Below, one piece after another: positions 1 through 6,883 of a DNA stretch of 33,640 bases. The stretch's first letter is position 1. Each line of letters starts with the position of its first letter. This stretch comes from Acidimicrobiia bacterium (GTDB lineage: Bacteria; Actinomycetota; Acidimicrobiia; Spongiisociales; ZC4RG35): the NCBI GenBank assembly GCA_026989215.1, contig JALSJV010000017.1:1-33640 (forward strand). Direction: 5' to 3'. Both the position numbers and the translations under genes were made by a program. The notes beneath the pieces are model-generated. The model did not search any database. It was not told the origin of the DNA and was given only the letters and a program-made list of their open reading frames with translations.

Positions 1-503
1 GCGACACCGACCACCTGTGCAGCGACCGTCCCCGCCGGGTAGACCCGCTTCGATTCGGGATGGGAGAACACGCCGGGGAGGTCCAGCGCCTCGATCTGCT
101 GGGCGATGTCGAGCTCCACCTGTCTCGCGAGGTAGACGAAGTCCCGCCCCGATTCGAGGGCCTCCAGCAGCTCGGCGGTGTCACCGCCCGTACGGAGCGC
201 CACCTCCTGGGCGGTGAGCAGCGGATCGTCGACCTCGTCGGGGACGGCGTAGATGCTCTTCGCCTCGACCGTCATCGCCAGGGGATCGCCGTTGCGATCG
301 AAGATCTTGCCGCGGGTGGGGGCGACGGTCTTCCGCGTGAGACGCTGGGCCAAACCCCGCTCCGCGTACTCGGCCGCCCTGACCACCTGCACCTGGATCA
401 ACCGATACCCCAGACCCAGCCAGGCGAGGACGAGAGCCAACCCGACCACCAGGAGCCGAGTGCGGATCGGGGAGGCGGCGCGGGCGGCGCGGCGTGCCGC
501 CAC
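1..503 (-). CDS. ftsI: FtsI/PBP2-type penicillin-binding protein, 5' part only
   Basis: Septal peptidoglycan transpeptidase, a class B penicillin-binding protein of the divisome; only the N-terminal 167 or so codons are in the window and the gene runs off the left edge. The protein starts with a basic stretch, then one membrane anchor at about residues 17-33, then the start of the dimerisation domain with the typical RGKIFDRNG motif at residues 64-72. The catalytic transpeptidase domain lies outside. The GTG start at 503 is preceded in frame by a TGA at 509-507 and by GGGAG seven bases upstream, so no earlier start is possible. It follows ftsL by 80 bases in the mraZ-rsmH-ftsL-ftsI order usual in Actinobacteria. 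The identification rests on this context plus the motif. Confidence 0.92.
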   Translation of the reverse strand, partial: MAARRAARAASPIRTRLLVVGLALVLAWLGLGYRLIQVQVVRAAEYAERGLAQRLTRKTVAPTRGKIFDRNGDPLAMTVEAKSIYAVPDEVDDPLLTAQEVALRTGGDTAELLEALESGRDFVYLARQVELDIAQQIEALDLPGVFSHPESKRVYPAGTVAAQVVGV

Positions 504-583
504 CGTTCAACTCCCGTGCTGGAGACGGAACCGACCTCGACCGTAGAGGTGGCTCCACCCGGCTCCAGCGCGTCGTCGGGTGA

Positions 584-985
584 TCATGGTGCTGCCGCCA
601 GCCGATCGATCTCCGCCCACCGCGGGTCGGCGTCGCGGGTGTCGACGACCACCCCGGAGACGAGCAGCGACCGGCGCTGCGTCGGGTACACGAATCCGAG
701 CTCTTCGGCGAGTGGGGCGATCCGCGCCGGGTTCTCCAGCCGCGCGATCTCCAGGCGAAGCTGGGTGTTCTCCGTCTCCGCCTGGGCGATGCGGGTCTCC
801 AGCTCGGCCAACTCGAAGGCCCCGCGGTCGAGTGCGGTCCGTGCCACCGCCAGCCCGACGAAGGCCACCACCACCACCAGGGTGAACACCATCCAAGGCG
901 CCACCGGGCGCCGACGGGGTCGCCGACCCTCGAGGACCCGCAGCCGGGGTCGTGCCGCGATCGACCGTGCCGGACGTGCCGTCAT
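584..985 (-). CDS. ftsL: FtsL-like cell division protein
   Basis: Small bitopic divisome protein, 133 residues. It has a basic cytoplasmic N-terminus, one transmembrane segment (PWMVFTLVVVVAFVGLAVA) and a periplasmic-side coiled coil rich in Glu, Leu and Arg (around AELETRIAQAETENTQLRLE). FtsL works with FtsB and FtsQ to activate FtsW/FtsI. The sequence is poorly conserved across the family, so position between rsmH and ftsI and the topology carry the call. The ATG at 985 overlaps the rsmH stop (ATGA), which implies translational coupling. An earlier in-frame start near 1141 would lie inside rsmH and is rejected. Confidence 0.88.
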   Translation of the reverse strand: MTARPARSIAARPRLRVLEGRRPRRRPVAPWMVFTLVVVVAFVGLAVARTALDRGAFELAELETRIAQAETENTQLRLEIARLENPARIAPLAEELGFVYPTQRRSLLVSGVVVDTRDADPRWAEIDRLAAAP

Positions 986-1941
986 GCCGCCACCTTCTCC
1001 GCTGCCCGGAGCCGAGCGGATCGGGCCCGGGCATTGGCCGCGATCTCGTCGGCGGAGGGCGTCACCGGTTTGGGAGTGAGGATTCGGAGCTCGGCCCGGG
1101 CCCCGCAGCCGCAGACGGGCAGCTCGGGGGGGCACACGCACTCGCCTGCACCCTCACGGAGACGCTGCTTGACGATCCGATCCTCGAGGGAGTGATAGGA
1201 GATGGCCACGCAGCGACCACCCGGCTCCAGGAGGTCGATGGCGGCATCGAGCCCGGAGGAGATCGCCGCCAGCTCGTCGTTCGTGGCGATCCGCAGGGCC
1301 TGAAAGGTCTTGCGAGCCGGATGGCCTCTCCGACGGCGAACCGCCGGGACCGCGTCGGCCACGACCTCCGCCAGCTCCGTCGTCGTGTGGAGCGGACGGG
1401 CAGCGACGATCGCCCGGGCGATCCGTTCGGCATGCGGCTCCTCGCCCCACTCCCGGAGGATGCGGATCAGGTCCTCGACGGGCCACGTGTTGACGATCGT
1501 GGCGGCGGTGAGCGGCGCCGAGGGGTCCATCCGCATGTCGAGGGGGCCGGTCTTGCGGTAGGAGAAGCCGCGGCTCGGGGTGTCGAGCTGATGGGACGAC
1601 ACGCCGAAGTCGAACAGCACCCCTCGCAGCCCGGTGACGCCGATCCCGTCGAGGAGTCGGGCGAGATCTCGGAAGTCTCCGGCGAGGAAGGTCACGCCCA
1701 AGCCCTCTGCCTGCGCTGCAGTGTCGGGGTCGCGGTCGATCGCGATCATCCTCACCCGATCTCCGAACGCGTCGAGGAGGCGTCGGGTGTGGCCCCCGCC
1801 GCCGAAGGTCGCGTCGACCACCACCCCGGGGAGGACGGGACGGAACAGCTCGACGACCTCGGCGGCCAGTACGGGCCGGTGGTAGTCGCGTCCATGTCGG
1901 TCCTCCTTCGTCGGTTCCTCTGGTTCCTGGTTCTGGCCCAT
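982..1941 (-). CDS. rsmH: 16S rRNA (cytosine-1402-N4) methyltransferase
   Basis: RsmH (MraW) methylates N4 of C1402 in the decoding centre of 16S rRNA using S-adenosylmethionine. The 319-residue protein has the N-terminal YHRPVL motif, the SAM-binding segment DATFGGGGHTRRLL, a second motif FDFGVSSHQLD, the GFSYRKTGPLDMRMD segment and the C-terminal SYHSLEDRIVK motif, all in family order. A CxCxxxLPVCGCG segment lies near the end. I choose ATG 1941. A TTG at 1968 is also in frame, and no start codon exists between 1941 and the conserved YHRP motif. The start and its G-rich ribosome-binding site lie inside the 3' arm of a long inverted repeat (separate entry). It overlaps ftsL by four bases. 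Confidence 0.95.
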   Translation of the reverse strand: MGQNQEPEEPTKEDRHGRDYHRPVLAAEVVELFRPVLPGVVVDATFGGGGHTRRLLDAFGDRVRMIAIDRDPDTAAQAEGLGVTFLAGDFRDLARLLDGIGVTGLRGVLFDFGVSSHQLDTPSRGFSYRKTGPLDMRMDPSAPLTAATIVNTWPVEDLIRILREWGEEPHAERIARAIVAARPLHTTTELAEVVADAVPAVRRRRGHPARKTFQALRIATNDELAAISSGLDAAIDLLEPGGRCVAISYHSLEDRIVKQRLREGAGECVCPPELPVCGCGARAELRILTPKPVTPSADEIAANARARSARLRAAEKVAA

Positions 1942-2034
1942 GGCCAGCCCCCCGGGCGCTGGCACCAAACAGGAAGCGGGCGGAGTCAGGGGCCTTCCCT
2001 TTGGTTCCGGGGGGCTGGCGATGGGTCAGGAACC
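1929..2034 (-). repeat. Long inverted repeat covering the rsmH start
   Basis: Two arms, 1929-1956 and 2007-2034, are reverse complements over about 27 positions with two substitutions and one single-base gap. They are separated by a 50-base loop whose ends can extend the pairing (CACCAAA near the left arm against TTTGGTT near the right). In the rsmH mRNA the 3' arm contains the run of six G that serves as ribosome-binding site and the ATG at 1941-1939. The 5' arm begins 24 bases after the mraZ stop. Because the arm carries the start, reading inward from either side gives GGLAMGQ, on the minus strand for rsmH and on the plus strand at 2012-2032. A U-tract is absent, so this is not a simple intrinsic terminator. 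Confidence 0.85.
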
Positions 2035-2058
2035 CGCCGCCAACATCGATGGGATCAC

Positions 2059-2523
2059 CTACTCGTCGATCTCGCGCTCCTCCTCGTCATCGTCTGCCTC
2101 GACCAGCTCCTGGTCCTGGCGCTCCTGCTCGCGCTCGTAGACGTCCTTGTTCCACAGCTCGATGTGGTGGTAGACGCCGACCATGTAGACGTCGGAGGGA
2201 GCATCGATGGACGCGAACTCCCGCAGCTCGGGATTGAGGCGGAGTCGCCCCTGCTTGTCGAGGATCTGCTCGGAGGCCTGCCCGAAGAAGGCCCGCTGCT
2301 TCCGTCGGTTGCGCGGGGTGGGAGGAAGTGACGAGATCTCCTCGGCCTCCCGCCGCCAGACGGACATGGGATAGACGACGAGCTGGCCGTCACGGCCCTT
2401 GGTGACCACGCAGCGGCGAGTGACGGCGTCGTCCTCGACGACCGTGAACCGGTCGCGAAAGGACGAGGGCAAGACCACCCGTCCCTTGGCGTCGACCGTG
2501 TGCAGATACGTCCCGACAAACAC
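2059..2523 (-). CDS. mraZ: Transcriptional regulator MraZ
   Basis: MraZ is a ring-forming DNA-binding protein that controls the dcw cluster, usually by repressing its own promoter. The 154-residue sequence has two SpoVT/AbrB-type half domains, the first with DAKGRVVLPSSFRDRF (about residues 11-26) and the second with DKQGRLRLNPELREF. The C-terminus ends in a very acidic tail (EADDDEEEREIDE), longer than in many homologues. The start is GTG at 2523 with GGA-rich sequence a few bases upstream; the next upstream codons hold no better start. The stop is TAG. A promoter with repeated GTGG boxes lies directly upstream, consistent with autoregulation. Confidence 0.95.
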   Translation of the reverse strand: MFVGTYLHTVDAKGRVVLPSSFRDRFTVVEDDAVTRRCVVTKGRDGQLVVYPMSVWRREAEEISSLPPTPRNRRKQRAFFGQASEQILDKQGRLRLNPELREFASIDAPSDVYMVGVYHHIELWNKDVYEREQERQDQELVEADDDEEEREIDE

Positions 2524-2563
2524 ACCACTGCTTCCGTCCGTCCGTCCGGCCTCTCGTGACCGG

Positions 2564-2612
2564 TCGCGCCACTATGCCCCACTTCGCGCCCTTTGTCAAC
2601 ACTTTCACCCAC
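2564..2612 (-). promoter_or_regulatory. mraZ promoter with 10-bp-phased GTGG boxes
   Basis: The minus strand carries TTGACA at 2599-2594, a 17-base spacer and CATAGT at 2576-2571, a good housekeeping promoter about 40-50 bases ahead of the mraZ GTG. Four GTGG-like boxes start at 2612 (GTGGGT), 2602 (GTGTTG, overlapping the -35), 2582 (GTGGGG) and 2572 (GTGGCG, overlapping the -10). The offsets are 10, 20 and 10 bases, so they fall on one helical face. Known MraZ operators are direct TGGG/GTGG-type repeats with about 10-base spacing. The assignment to MraZ is inference. Confidence 0.75.
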
Positions 2613-2712
2613 ATTGCCCCCCATTCTGCCCCTTCTCCACCCCCGACCCCCCCACCATCCACCCCACGACCCGCCGAGCCGGTAGGGTGGCGCCGCCAAC
2701 GCGGGAGGAACC
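2603..2712. other. Intergenic region with G-run tract; usp leader
   Basis: Between the mraZ promoter and usp the minus strand has six runs of three to seven G between 2608 and 2665, enough to satisfy a G-quadruplex pattern. On the plus strand TAGGGT at 2683-2688 fits the TANNNT -10 type and would give a short leader before the usp ATG at 2713; no convincing -35 accompanies it. GGGAGGAA at 2703-2710 is the usp ribosome-binding site. Confidence 0.4.
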
Positions 2713-3231
2713 ATGCATGTGCTGGTGGCATCCGACGGGAACCTGCCGGTCGACACGACCGTGGAGTTCGTCCGGCGTCTGGTCGACGACGACGGGAAGG
2801 TGACCCTCTACACGGTCGTGGAGGTCCCGCGGAGTCTCCTCGAGGACCTCCGCAGGGCCTACGAGGACATCGAGCCCGGCCCACCCGTCGACACCGACGC
2901 CGAGTACGTCTCCGCCACCGCCGCCACACCCCACCTGGCGGTGGGATGGCCCGGTGACGACACCATGATCTCCCGCTACGTGGACGACGTGACCGAGCGG
3001 CGCCTCGGACCTCTCCGCCAGGCCCTCGAGACACGGGGGATCGAACCGGAGGTGGTGGGCGAAGACGCCGAGGACGCCGCCCGGACGATCCTCGACGCGG
3101 TGAGCCGCCTCGGCGTCGACGTCCTCTGCATCGGAGCCCGCGGCCTCGGACGCTTCGAAGGGCTGCTGGGCTCCACCAGCACCAAGCTGGCCCGCCGGGC
3201 GCCGTGCCCGGTGCTCATCCTTCGCGACTGA
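2713..3231 (+). CDS. Universal stress protein (UspA family)
   Basis: Single-domain Usp protein of 172 residues. It begins with the beta-strand MHVLVASDGN typical of the nucleotide-binding alpha/beta fold and ends with a nucleotide-phosphate loop GARGLGRFEGLLGST followed by LARRAPCPVLILRD. The loop fits the ATP-binding Usp pattern G-2x-G-9x-G-S/T except that the central spacing is eight residues here. An insertion of acidic and proline-rich sequence (about residues 55-80) lengthens it relative to the usual 140-150 residues. The start has a strong ribosome-binding site (GGGAGGAA). It is transcribed divergently from mraZ and convergently with the HNH gene, so it is probably monocistronic. The partner and stress signal cannot be read from sequence. 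Confidence 0.88.
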   Translation: MHVLVASDGNLPVDTTVEFVRRLVDDDGKVTLYTVVEVPRSLLEDLRRAYEDIEPGPPVDTDAEYVSATAATPHLAVGWPGDDTMISRYVDDVTERRLGPLRQALETRGIEPEVVGEDAEDAARTILDAVSRLGVDVLCIGARGLGRFEGLLGSTSTKLARRAPCPVLILRD

Positions 3232-3237
3232 CCGGGC

Positions 3238-3741
3238 TCACGCCGAGTCGGCGAGGAGGTAGGGACGCCAGTCCGGATCGAGCGAGTAGCCCGCGCTGGC
3301 GAAGATCCAGCCGTAGCGTCGCGGGGGTCGTGGCTGACGTCGGAGCCGGAGCCCCGCCTCCGAGGGGAGTCGATCGCCCTTGTGGACGTTGCATCGCCGA
3401 CAGCAGGCGACGACGTTGTCCCAGGTGTGTTTCCCGCCCCTCGACCGAGGAACGACATGGTCGATCGACTCGGCGGGTGCTTCACAGTACTGACAGCGGT
3501 TCTGGTCCCGCCCGAACACCGCACGACGGGTGACCGGGACGACCCGACGCATCGGCACCTTCACATACGACGTGAGGCGGACCACCGACGGAACCTCGAT
3601 CTCGGCCCGTTCCGACCGCCACGACTCCCCCCGCGAGGTGACGACCACCGCCTTCTCCCGCAGGACGAGGACCACCGCCCGCCGAGTGGTGACCACCGAC
3701 AGGGGCTCGTAGCTGGCGTTGAGAACGAGGACCCGGCGCAC
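3238..3741 (-). CDS. HNH endonuclease
   Basis: Stand-alone HNH nuclease of 167 residues. The ordered motifs are CQYC (C83, C86), DHVVPRSRGG (H95), WDNVVACCRRC (N109, C114, C117) and NVHKGD (H120). This matches a zinc-stabilised beta-beta-alpha-metal fold with the H-N-H catalytic set intact. The N-terminus (RRVLVLNASYEPLSVV) is the conserved leader of a common chromosomal actinobacterial HNH family, so it need not be a mobile or restriction enzyme. No methyltransferase, intron or phage gene is nearby. The start is GTG at 3741 after AGGAGGGA. A TAGTCT at 3768-3763 could be its -10 box. The biological role is unknown. Confidence 0.9.
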   Translation of the reverse strand: MRRVLVLNASYEPLSVVTTRRAVVLVLREKAVVVTSRGESWRSERAEIEVPSVVRLTSYVKVPMRRVVPVTRRAVFGRDQNRCQYCEAPAESIDHVVPRSRGGKHTWDNVVACCRRCNVHKGDRLPSEAGLRLRRQPRPPRRYGWIFASAGYSLDPDWRPYLLADSA

Positions 3742-3762
3742 CTTGTCCCTCCTGTCCGGGCC

Positions 3763-3768
3763 AGACTA
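3763..3768 (-). promoter_or_regulatory. Possible -10 box of the HNH gene
   Basis: The minus strand reads TAGTCT at 3768-3763, 21 bases before the HNH GTG and 15-20 bases before the stop region of the preceding gene. It fits TANNNT, but no recognisable -35 lies 16-18 bases upstream. Confidence 0.3.
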
Positions 3769-3782
3769 CAAGCCGACGCGAC

Positions 3783-4373
3783 TCAGCGTTGCGTCAGCCG
3801 GGACAACGCCTCATCCACCGCCGCCCACAGTGCCTGCGTGATCCCCTCGGTGCAGAGCGCCGCGCCCACCACCGGACCTGCGTCGTCGTCGAGCGCCACG
3901 ACCAGCGCCTCGGCCTCCCCCAGGCGTACCCGCCGCACACCGAGCACCCGGGGGGCATCGATCCCGCGATCCGCGGCCTCCGCGGCCACCATCGCCTTCG
4001 CCGCCCCCATCGGTGTCGCCTCGCCCCGTCGGATGATGGTGCGCCCGTCACGCCGGAGCTCGACCTGGAGACCGTCGGCGATACGCCTGATCTCCACCGG
4101 CGCTCTCCGACGGCTCCCCGGCCGTCCCGACGGCGACCGCACCCGGATCCGGGGCGGCTCCCCGATCCCCCCGGAGCCACCCAACACGCCGATACCCTCG
4201 CGCCGCGACCGCAGGCCGTAGGCGGTGAGGATCCGGCGGATCTCGTCGAGGACCGCCGCCTCGTCGCCGTCCGCCTCCATCCGGACCTTGATACCCCTCA
4301 GGCCCTCCTCGCCGAGCTCCAGCTCGATGCCGGCGACCCCCTCCACCTGGCGGAGGCGCTCTTCGATGCTCAC
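3783..4373 (-). CDS. Two-part protein of unknown function
   Basis: Protein of 196 residues with no catalytic motif I recognise. The N-terminal part (VEGVAGIELELGEEGLRGIKVRMEADGDEAAVLDEIRRIL and on, about residues 8-55) looks like a small alpha/beta fold that pairs two strands with a helix. A Gly/Pro/Arg-rich linker (about 60-90) follows. The C-terminal part repeats a strand-helix pattern around the segment GAAKAMVAAEAADRGIDAPRV. The layout resembles conserved actinobacterial proteins of unknown function. The GTG at 4373 overlaps the stop of the preceding gene (GTGA), so the two are almost certainly translated together. An upstream ATG at 4403 would only lengthen the overlap. Function is not assigned. 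Confidence 0.75.
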   Translation of the reverse strand: MSIEERLRQVEGVAGIELELGEEGLRGIKVRMEADGDEAAVLDEIRRILTAYGLRSRREGIGVLGGSGGIGEPPRIRVRSPSGRPGSRRRAPVEIRRIADGLQVELRRDGRTIIRRGEATPMGAAKAMVAAEAADRGIDAPRVLGVRRVRLGEAEALVVALDDDAGPVVGAALCTEGITQALWAAVDEALSRLTQR

Positions 4374-4621
4374 GAGGCCGCCCTCCGCAGCCGACGTCGC
4401 CACTCCAGGTACGCGACCAGGTCGGCCGCCTCGATCCGGGCCCGCGGGTCCCCGTACACGGTCTCACGGCGCCATGCCAGGTACCGCCCATCGGGGATGG
4501 GGAGGAACGGAGGCCGCGCCCACCAACGCAGACGCACGTGGGCGGCATACGCACGCAGGGCTTCGAGCCACAGATCCGGGCGACGGCCCAGACGGCTCCC
4601 TTCGATCGATCTCCTCACCAC
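4370..4621 (-). CDS. Small basic protein of unknown function
   Basis: Protein of 83 residues, rich in Arg, Trp and Leu, with no signal peptide or membrane segment. A central segment, RPDLWLEALRAYAAHVRLRWW, predicts amphipathic helix, followed by PFLPIPDGRYLAWRRETVYGD and a C-terminal helix. I choose GTG 4621 because GGGAGG lies six bases upstream; in-frame GTG codons up to 4657 lack such a site, although a leaderless start at 4657 downstream of TAACCT (4663-4658) is possible. It overlaps the next gene by GTGA. The pair is divergent from moxR. I do not recognise the family. Confidence 0.65.
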   Translation of the reverse strand: MVRRSIEGSRLGRRPDLWLEALRAYAAHVRLRWWARPPFLPIPDGRYLAWRRETVYGDPRARIEAADLVAYLEWRRRLRRAAS

Positions 4622-4727
4622 CTTGCCTCCCAGACACACCACCCTGCCCACCCCCACAGGTTACCCGAGGCCGAAGTTCGGTCCAGGGGTAGAGTGCATC
4701 ACGACCGCGATCAGATGGAGCTCAGTG
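4622..4727. promoter_or_regulatory. Divergent promoter region with palindrome, moxR side and unknown-gene side
   Basis: The minus strand has TAACCT at 4663-4658 and the plus strand has TAGAGT at 4690-4695, both TANNNT -10 types. Between them is a perfect inverted repeat CCGAA-G-TTCGG type sequence at 4671-4681 (plus strand ccgaagttcgg). Its position between two divergent -10 boxes would suit an operator controlling both. Neither box has a good -35. On the moxR side the ribosome-binding site GGAG is at 4717-4720. Confidence 0.45.
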
Positions 4728-5705
4728 GTGGACGTGGGTATCGACGAGCGAGCCGCCTGGTTCGCCGAACGTTTCGACGCGATCGCCGGCAACGTCGAGC
4801 GGGTGATCCAGGGGAAGCGGCCGGCCATCGAGCAGGTCCTCATGTGCCTCATGGCCGAGGGTCACGCCCTCATCGAGGACGTCCCCGGCGTCGGCAAGAC
4901 CCTCCTGGCCAAGTCGATCGCCCGCTCCATCGACTGCTCCTTCAACCGGATCCAGTTCACTCCCGACCTGCTGCCCTCCGACATCACCGGGGTCTCGGTC
5001 TGGGACCGACAGCGTTCGGAGTTCGCCTTCAAACCCGGCGCCATCTTCGCCAACGTCGTGGTGGGCGACGAGATCAACCGGGCCTCCCCGAAGACCCAGG
5101 CCGCCCTCCTCGAGGCAATGGAGGAACGACAGGTCACCGTCGACGGCGTCACCCGCCCCCTCGATCCCCCCTTCATGGTCGTCGCCACCCAGAACCCCCT
5201 CGAGCACGAAGGGACCTACCCCCTTCCCGAAGCCCAGCTCGACCGCTTCATGATGCGGGTGACGCTCGGGTATCCCACCCGGGAGAAGGAGCTCGAGATG
5301 CTCGACACCCACGGGATCCGGTCGACCTTCCCCGATCTGACCCCGGTCGTCGGCGCCGACGAGGTGGTGGCGATGATCGATGCGGCCCGGCACATCCATG
5401 TCGCCCCCTCCATTCGGAGCTACCTCATCGACCTGGTGGAGGCCACCAGAAACCACACCGAGGTCCTCCTCGGAGCCTCGCCCCGCTCCGCATTGTTCCT
5501 GCAACGCGTCGCCCGGGTGCGGGCCGCGACCGAGGGACGGGCCTTCGTCACCCCCGACGACATCAAGGCCCTCTGTGTCCCCGTGCTCGAACACCGCATG
5601 GCGTTGCGCCCCGAAGCCCAGATGCGGGGAACCGACCTCCGTGACGTCCTGGCGTCGATCCTCCGCCATCTCCGGGTACCGGGGAGTACCAGGGTCGCCA
5701 CCTGA
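4728..5705 (+). CDS. MoxR-family AAA+ ATPase
   Basis: MoxR ATPases act as chaperone-like assembly or maturation factors, typically beside DUF58 and von Willebrand-type proteins. The 325-residue protein has Walker A PGVGKT, the MoxR-type segment FTPDLLPSDITGV, Walker B VVVGDEINRASPKTQAALLEAMEE, sensor 1 VVATQNP and a C-terminal AAA lid with SPRSALFLQRVAR. GTG 4728 is chosen because GGAG lies seven bases upstream; GTG 4725 and 4734 are alternatives. Much longer in-frame extension upstream is antisense to other genes and is rejected. It is the first gene of a three-gene operon with DUF58 and a transglutaminase, with stop and next start overlapping (TGATG). Confidence 0.93.
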   Translation: MDVGIDERAAWFAERFDAIAGNVERVIQGKRPAIEQVLMCLMAEGHALIEDVPGVGKTLLAKSIARSIDCSFNRIQFTPDLLPSDITGVSVWDRQRSEFAFKPGAIFANVVVGDEINRASPKTQAALLEAMEERQVTVDGVTRPLDPPFMVVATQNPLEHEGTYPLPEAQLDRFMMRVTLGYPTREKELEMLDTHGIRSTFPDLTPVVGADEVVAMIDAARHIHVAPSIRSYLIDLVEATRNHTEVLLGASPRSALFLQRVARVRAATEGRAFVTPDDIKALCVPVLEHRMALRPEAQMRGTDLRDVLASILRHLRVPGSTRVAT

Positions 5706-6883
5706 TGCTCACCGAGCGCGGCTGGGCCGTCCTGGGAGCGGGGGGGGCCGGTTTGGCGCTGTGGATCGGGTTCGGTGAGGTCGAGCTGCTGGTCACGGGG
5801 GTGCTCCTCGCCCTCGGAGTCGGGGTCGCCGCGCTCTGGAGCCGATCCGGCGCCCCTCGCGTCGAGCTCATCCGGCGTCTCACCCCCGACGCCGTCCACG
5901 AGGGCGACCAGGCCACGGTCGAGGTCGTCGTCACCAACCGCCGACGGAGATCCCTCACCGGCGTCGTCCTCCGGGACTCGGTCGGTTCCCTGGGAACCGC
6001 GACCTTCGAGGTGGGGCGGATCCGACCCGGGGAGACGGTCCACGCCCGCTACCACATCATCTGCAGGCCCCGGGGTGTCTACGAGGTCGGACCTGCCGAG
6101 ATCGTCGTCACCGATCCGATGGGGCTCACCGAGCTCGGAGGGCCTGCCGGTCCGAAGGACCGTCTCGTCGTCTACCCGGCGGTGGAGGAGCTCACCGGCT
6201 TTCCCCTGGTCCGCGGTCGCGACCCGGCCGTCCATGCCTCGCGGCCCGAATTCAGCCACCGTGGCGGTGAAGACTTCTTCACCCTCCGCGAGTATCAGAC
6301 CGGGGACGACCTCCGTCGGGTCCACTGGCCTTCGTCGGCCAAGAGGGACGAGCTGATGATCCGCCAGCTCGAGACCCCCTGGCAGGCCCGCGCCCTCGTC
6401 CTGTTGGATCTCCGAGCCCGCGCCTATGAGAACGACGCCTGCTTCGAGAAGGCGGTGCGAGGCGCGGCCTCGGTGTTCCGACATCTCGCCACCTCGGGTT
6501 TCGACGCCGAGCTCTGGGCAGGAGGCACCACCACGGTGGCTTCCGACCATTACGCGGTGGCCATGGAGCGACTGGCGGCGGCGCGGCCGTTCTCGCGCCT
6601 CGACCTCCGCACCGTGGCGGCCAACATCGGCCGCACGGGACGGGGCGGAGCCCTGTTCCTGGTCTCCGGGATCCCCGATCACGACCTCCTCGGCGTCCAT
6701 CAGGCCCTCGCCCGCGACTACCGCTCGACGATCCTGCTGTCCGCCACCGAGACCGAGACCAGTTCGACCTTGTCGTTCCAGCGAGCCGGCGTGCTCACCG
6801 TCACGGTGCGCCCGACGGACTCCTGGTCGGAGGCATGGATGATGACGACCAACCGAACATGGCACGGCGCCTCGGCTGGCTGA
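5705..6883 (+). CDS. DUF58 domain protein
   Basis: Membrane-anchored DUF58 protein of 392 residues. Two hydrophobic segments near the N-terminus (about residues 7-24 and 27-45) are followed by a beta-rich region resembling CARDB/DUF11-like folds (ATVEVVVTNRRRRSLTGVVLRD). The DUF58 core FSHRGGEDFFTLREYQTGDDLRRVHWPSSAKRDELMIRQLE lies at about residues 183-223, with a von Willebrand-like fold after it. Such proteins are presumed partners of MoxR ATPases at the membrane. The ATG overlaps the moxR stop by one base. The 3' end overlaps the next gene by 49 bases if that gene starts at 6835, so translation of all three is probably coupled. The molecular function of DUF58 proteins is not established. 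Confidence 0.9.
   Translation: MLTERGWAVLGAGGAGLALWIGFGEVELLVTGVLLALGVGVAALWSRSGAPRVELIRRLTPDAVHEGDQATVEVVVTNRRRRSLTGVVLRDSVGSLGTATFEVGRIRPGETVHARYHIICRPRGVYEVGPAEIVVTDPMGLTELGGPAGPKDRLVVYPAVEELTGFPLVRGRDPAVHASRPEFSHRGGEDFFTLREYQTGDDLRRVHWPSSAKRDELMIRQLETPWQARALVLLDLRARAYENDACFEKAVRGAASVFRHLATSGFDAELWAGGTTTVASDHYAVAMERLAAARPFSRLDLRTVAANIGRTGRGGALFLVSGIPDHDLLGVHQALARDYRSTILLSATETETSSTLSFQRAGVLTVTVRPTDSWSEAWMMTTNRTWHGASAG

Noticed and set aside
1940-2140. Small plus-strand frame starting in the inverted repeat (reads GLAMGQ like rsmH)
   Set aside because: The likeness is produced by the inverted repeat; the rest is antisense to mraZ and has no binding site or domain.
2535-2549. Short tetranucleotide repeat (GGAC x3) in the mraZ leader
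   Set aside because: Only three copies; too short to call a phase-variable tract, and it precedes the start codon.
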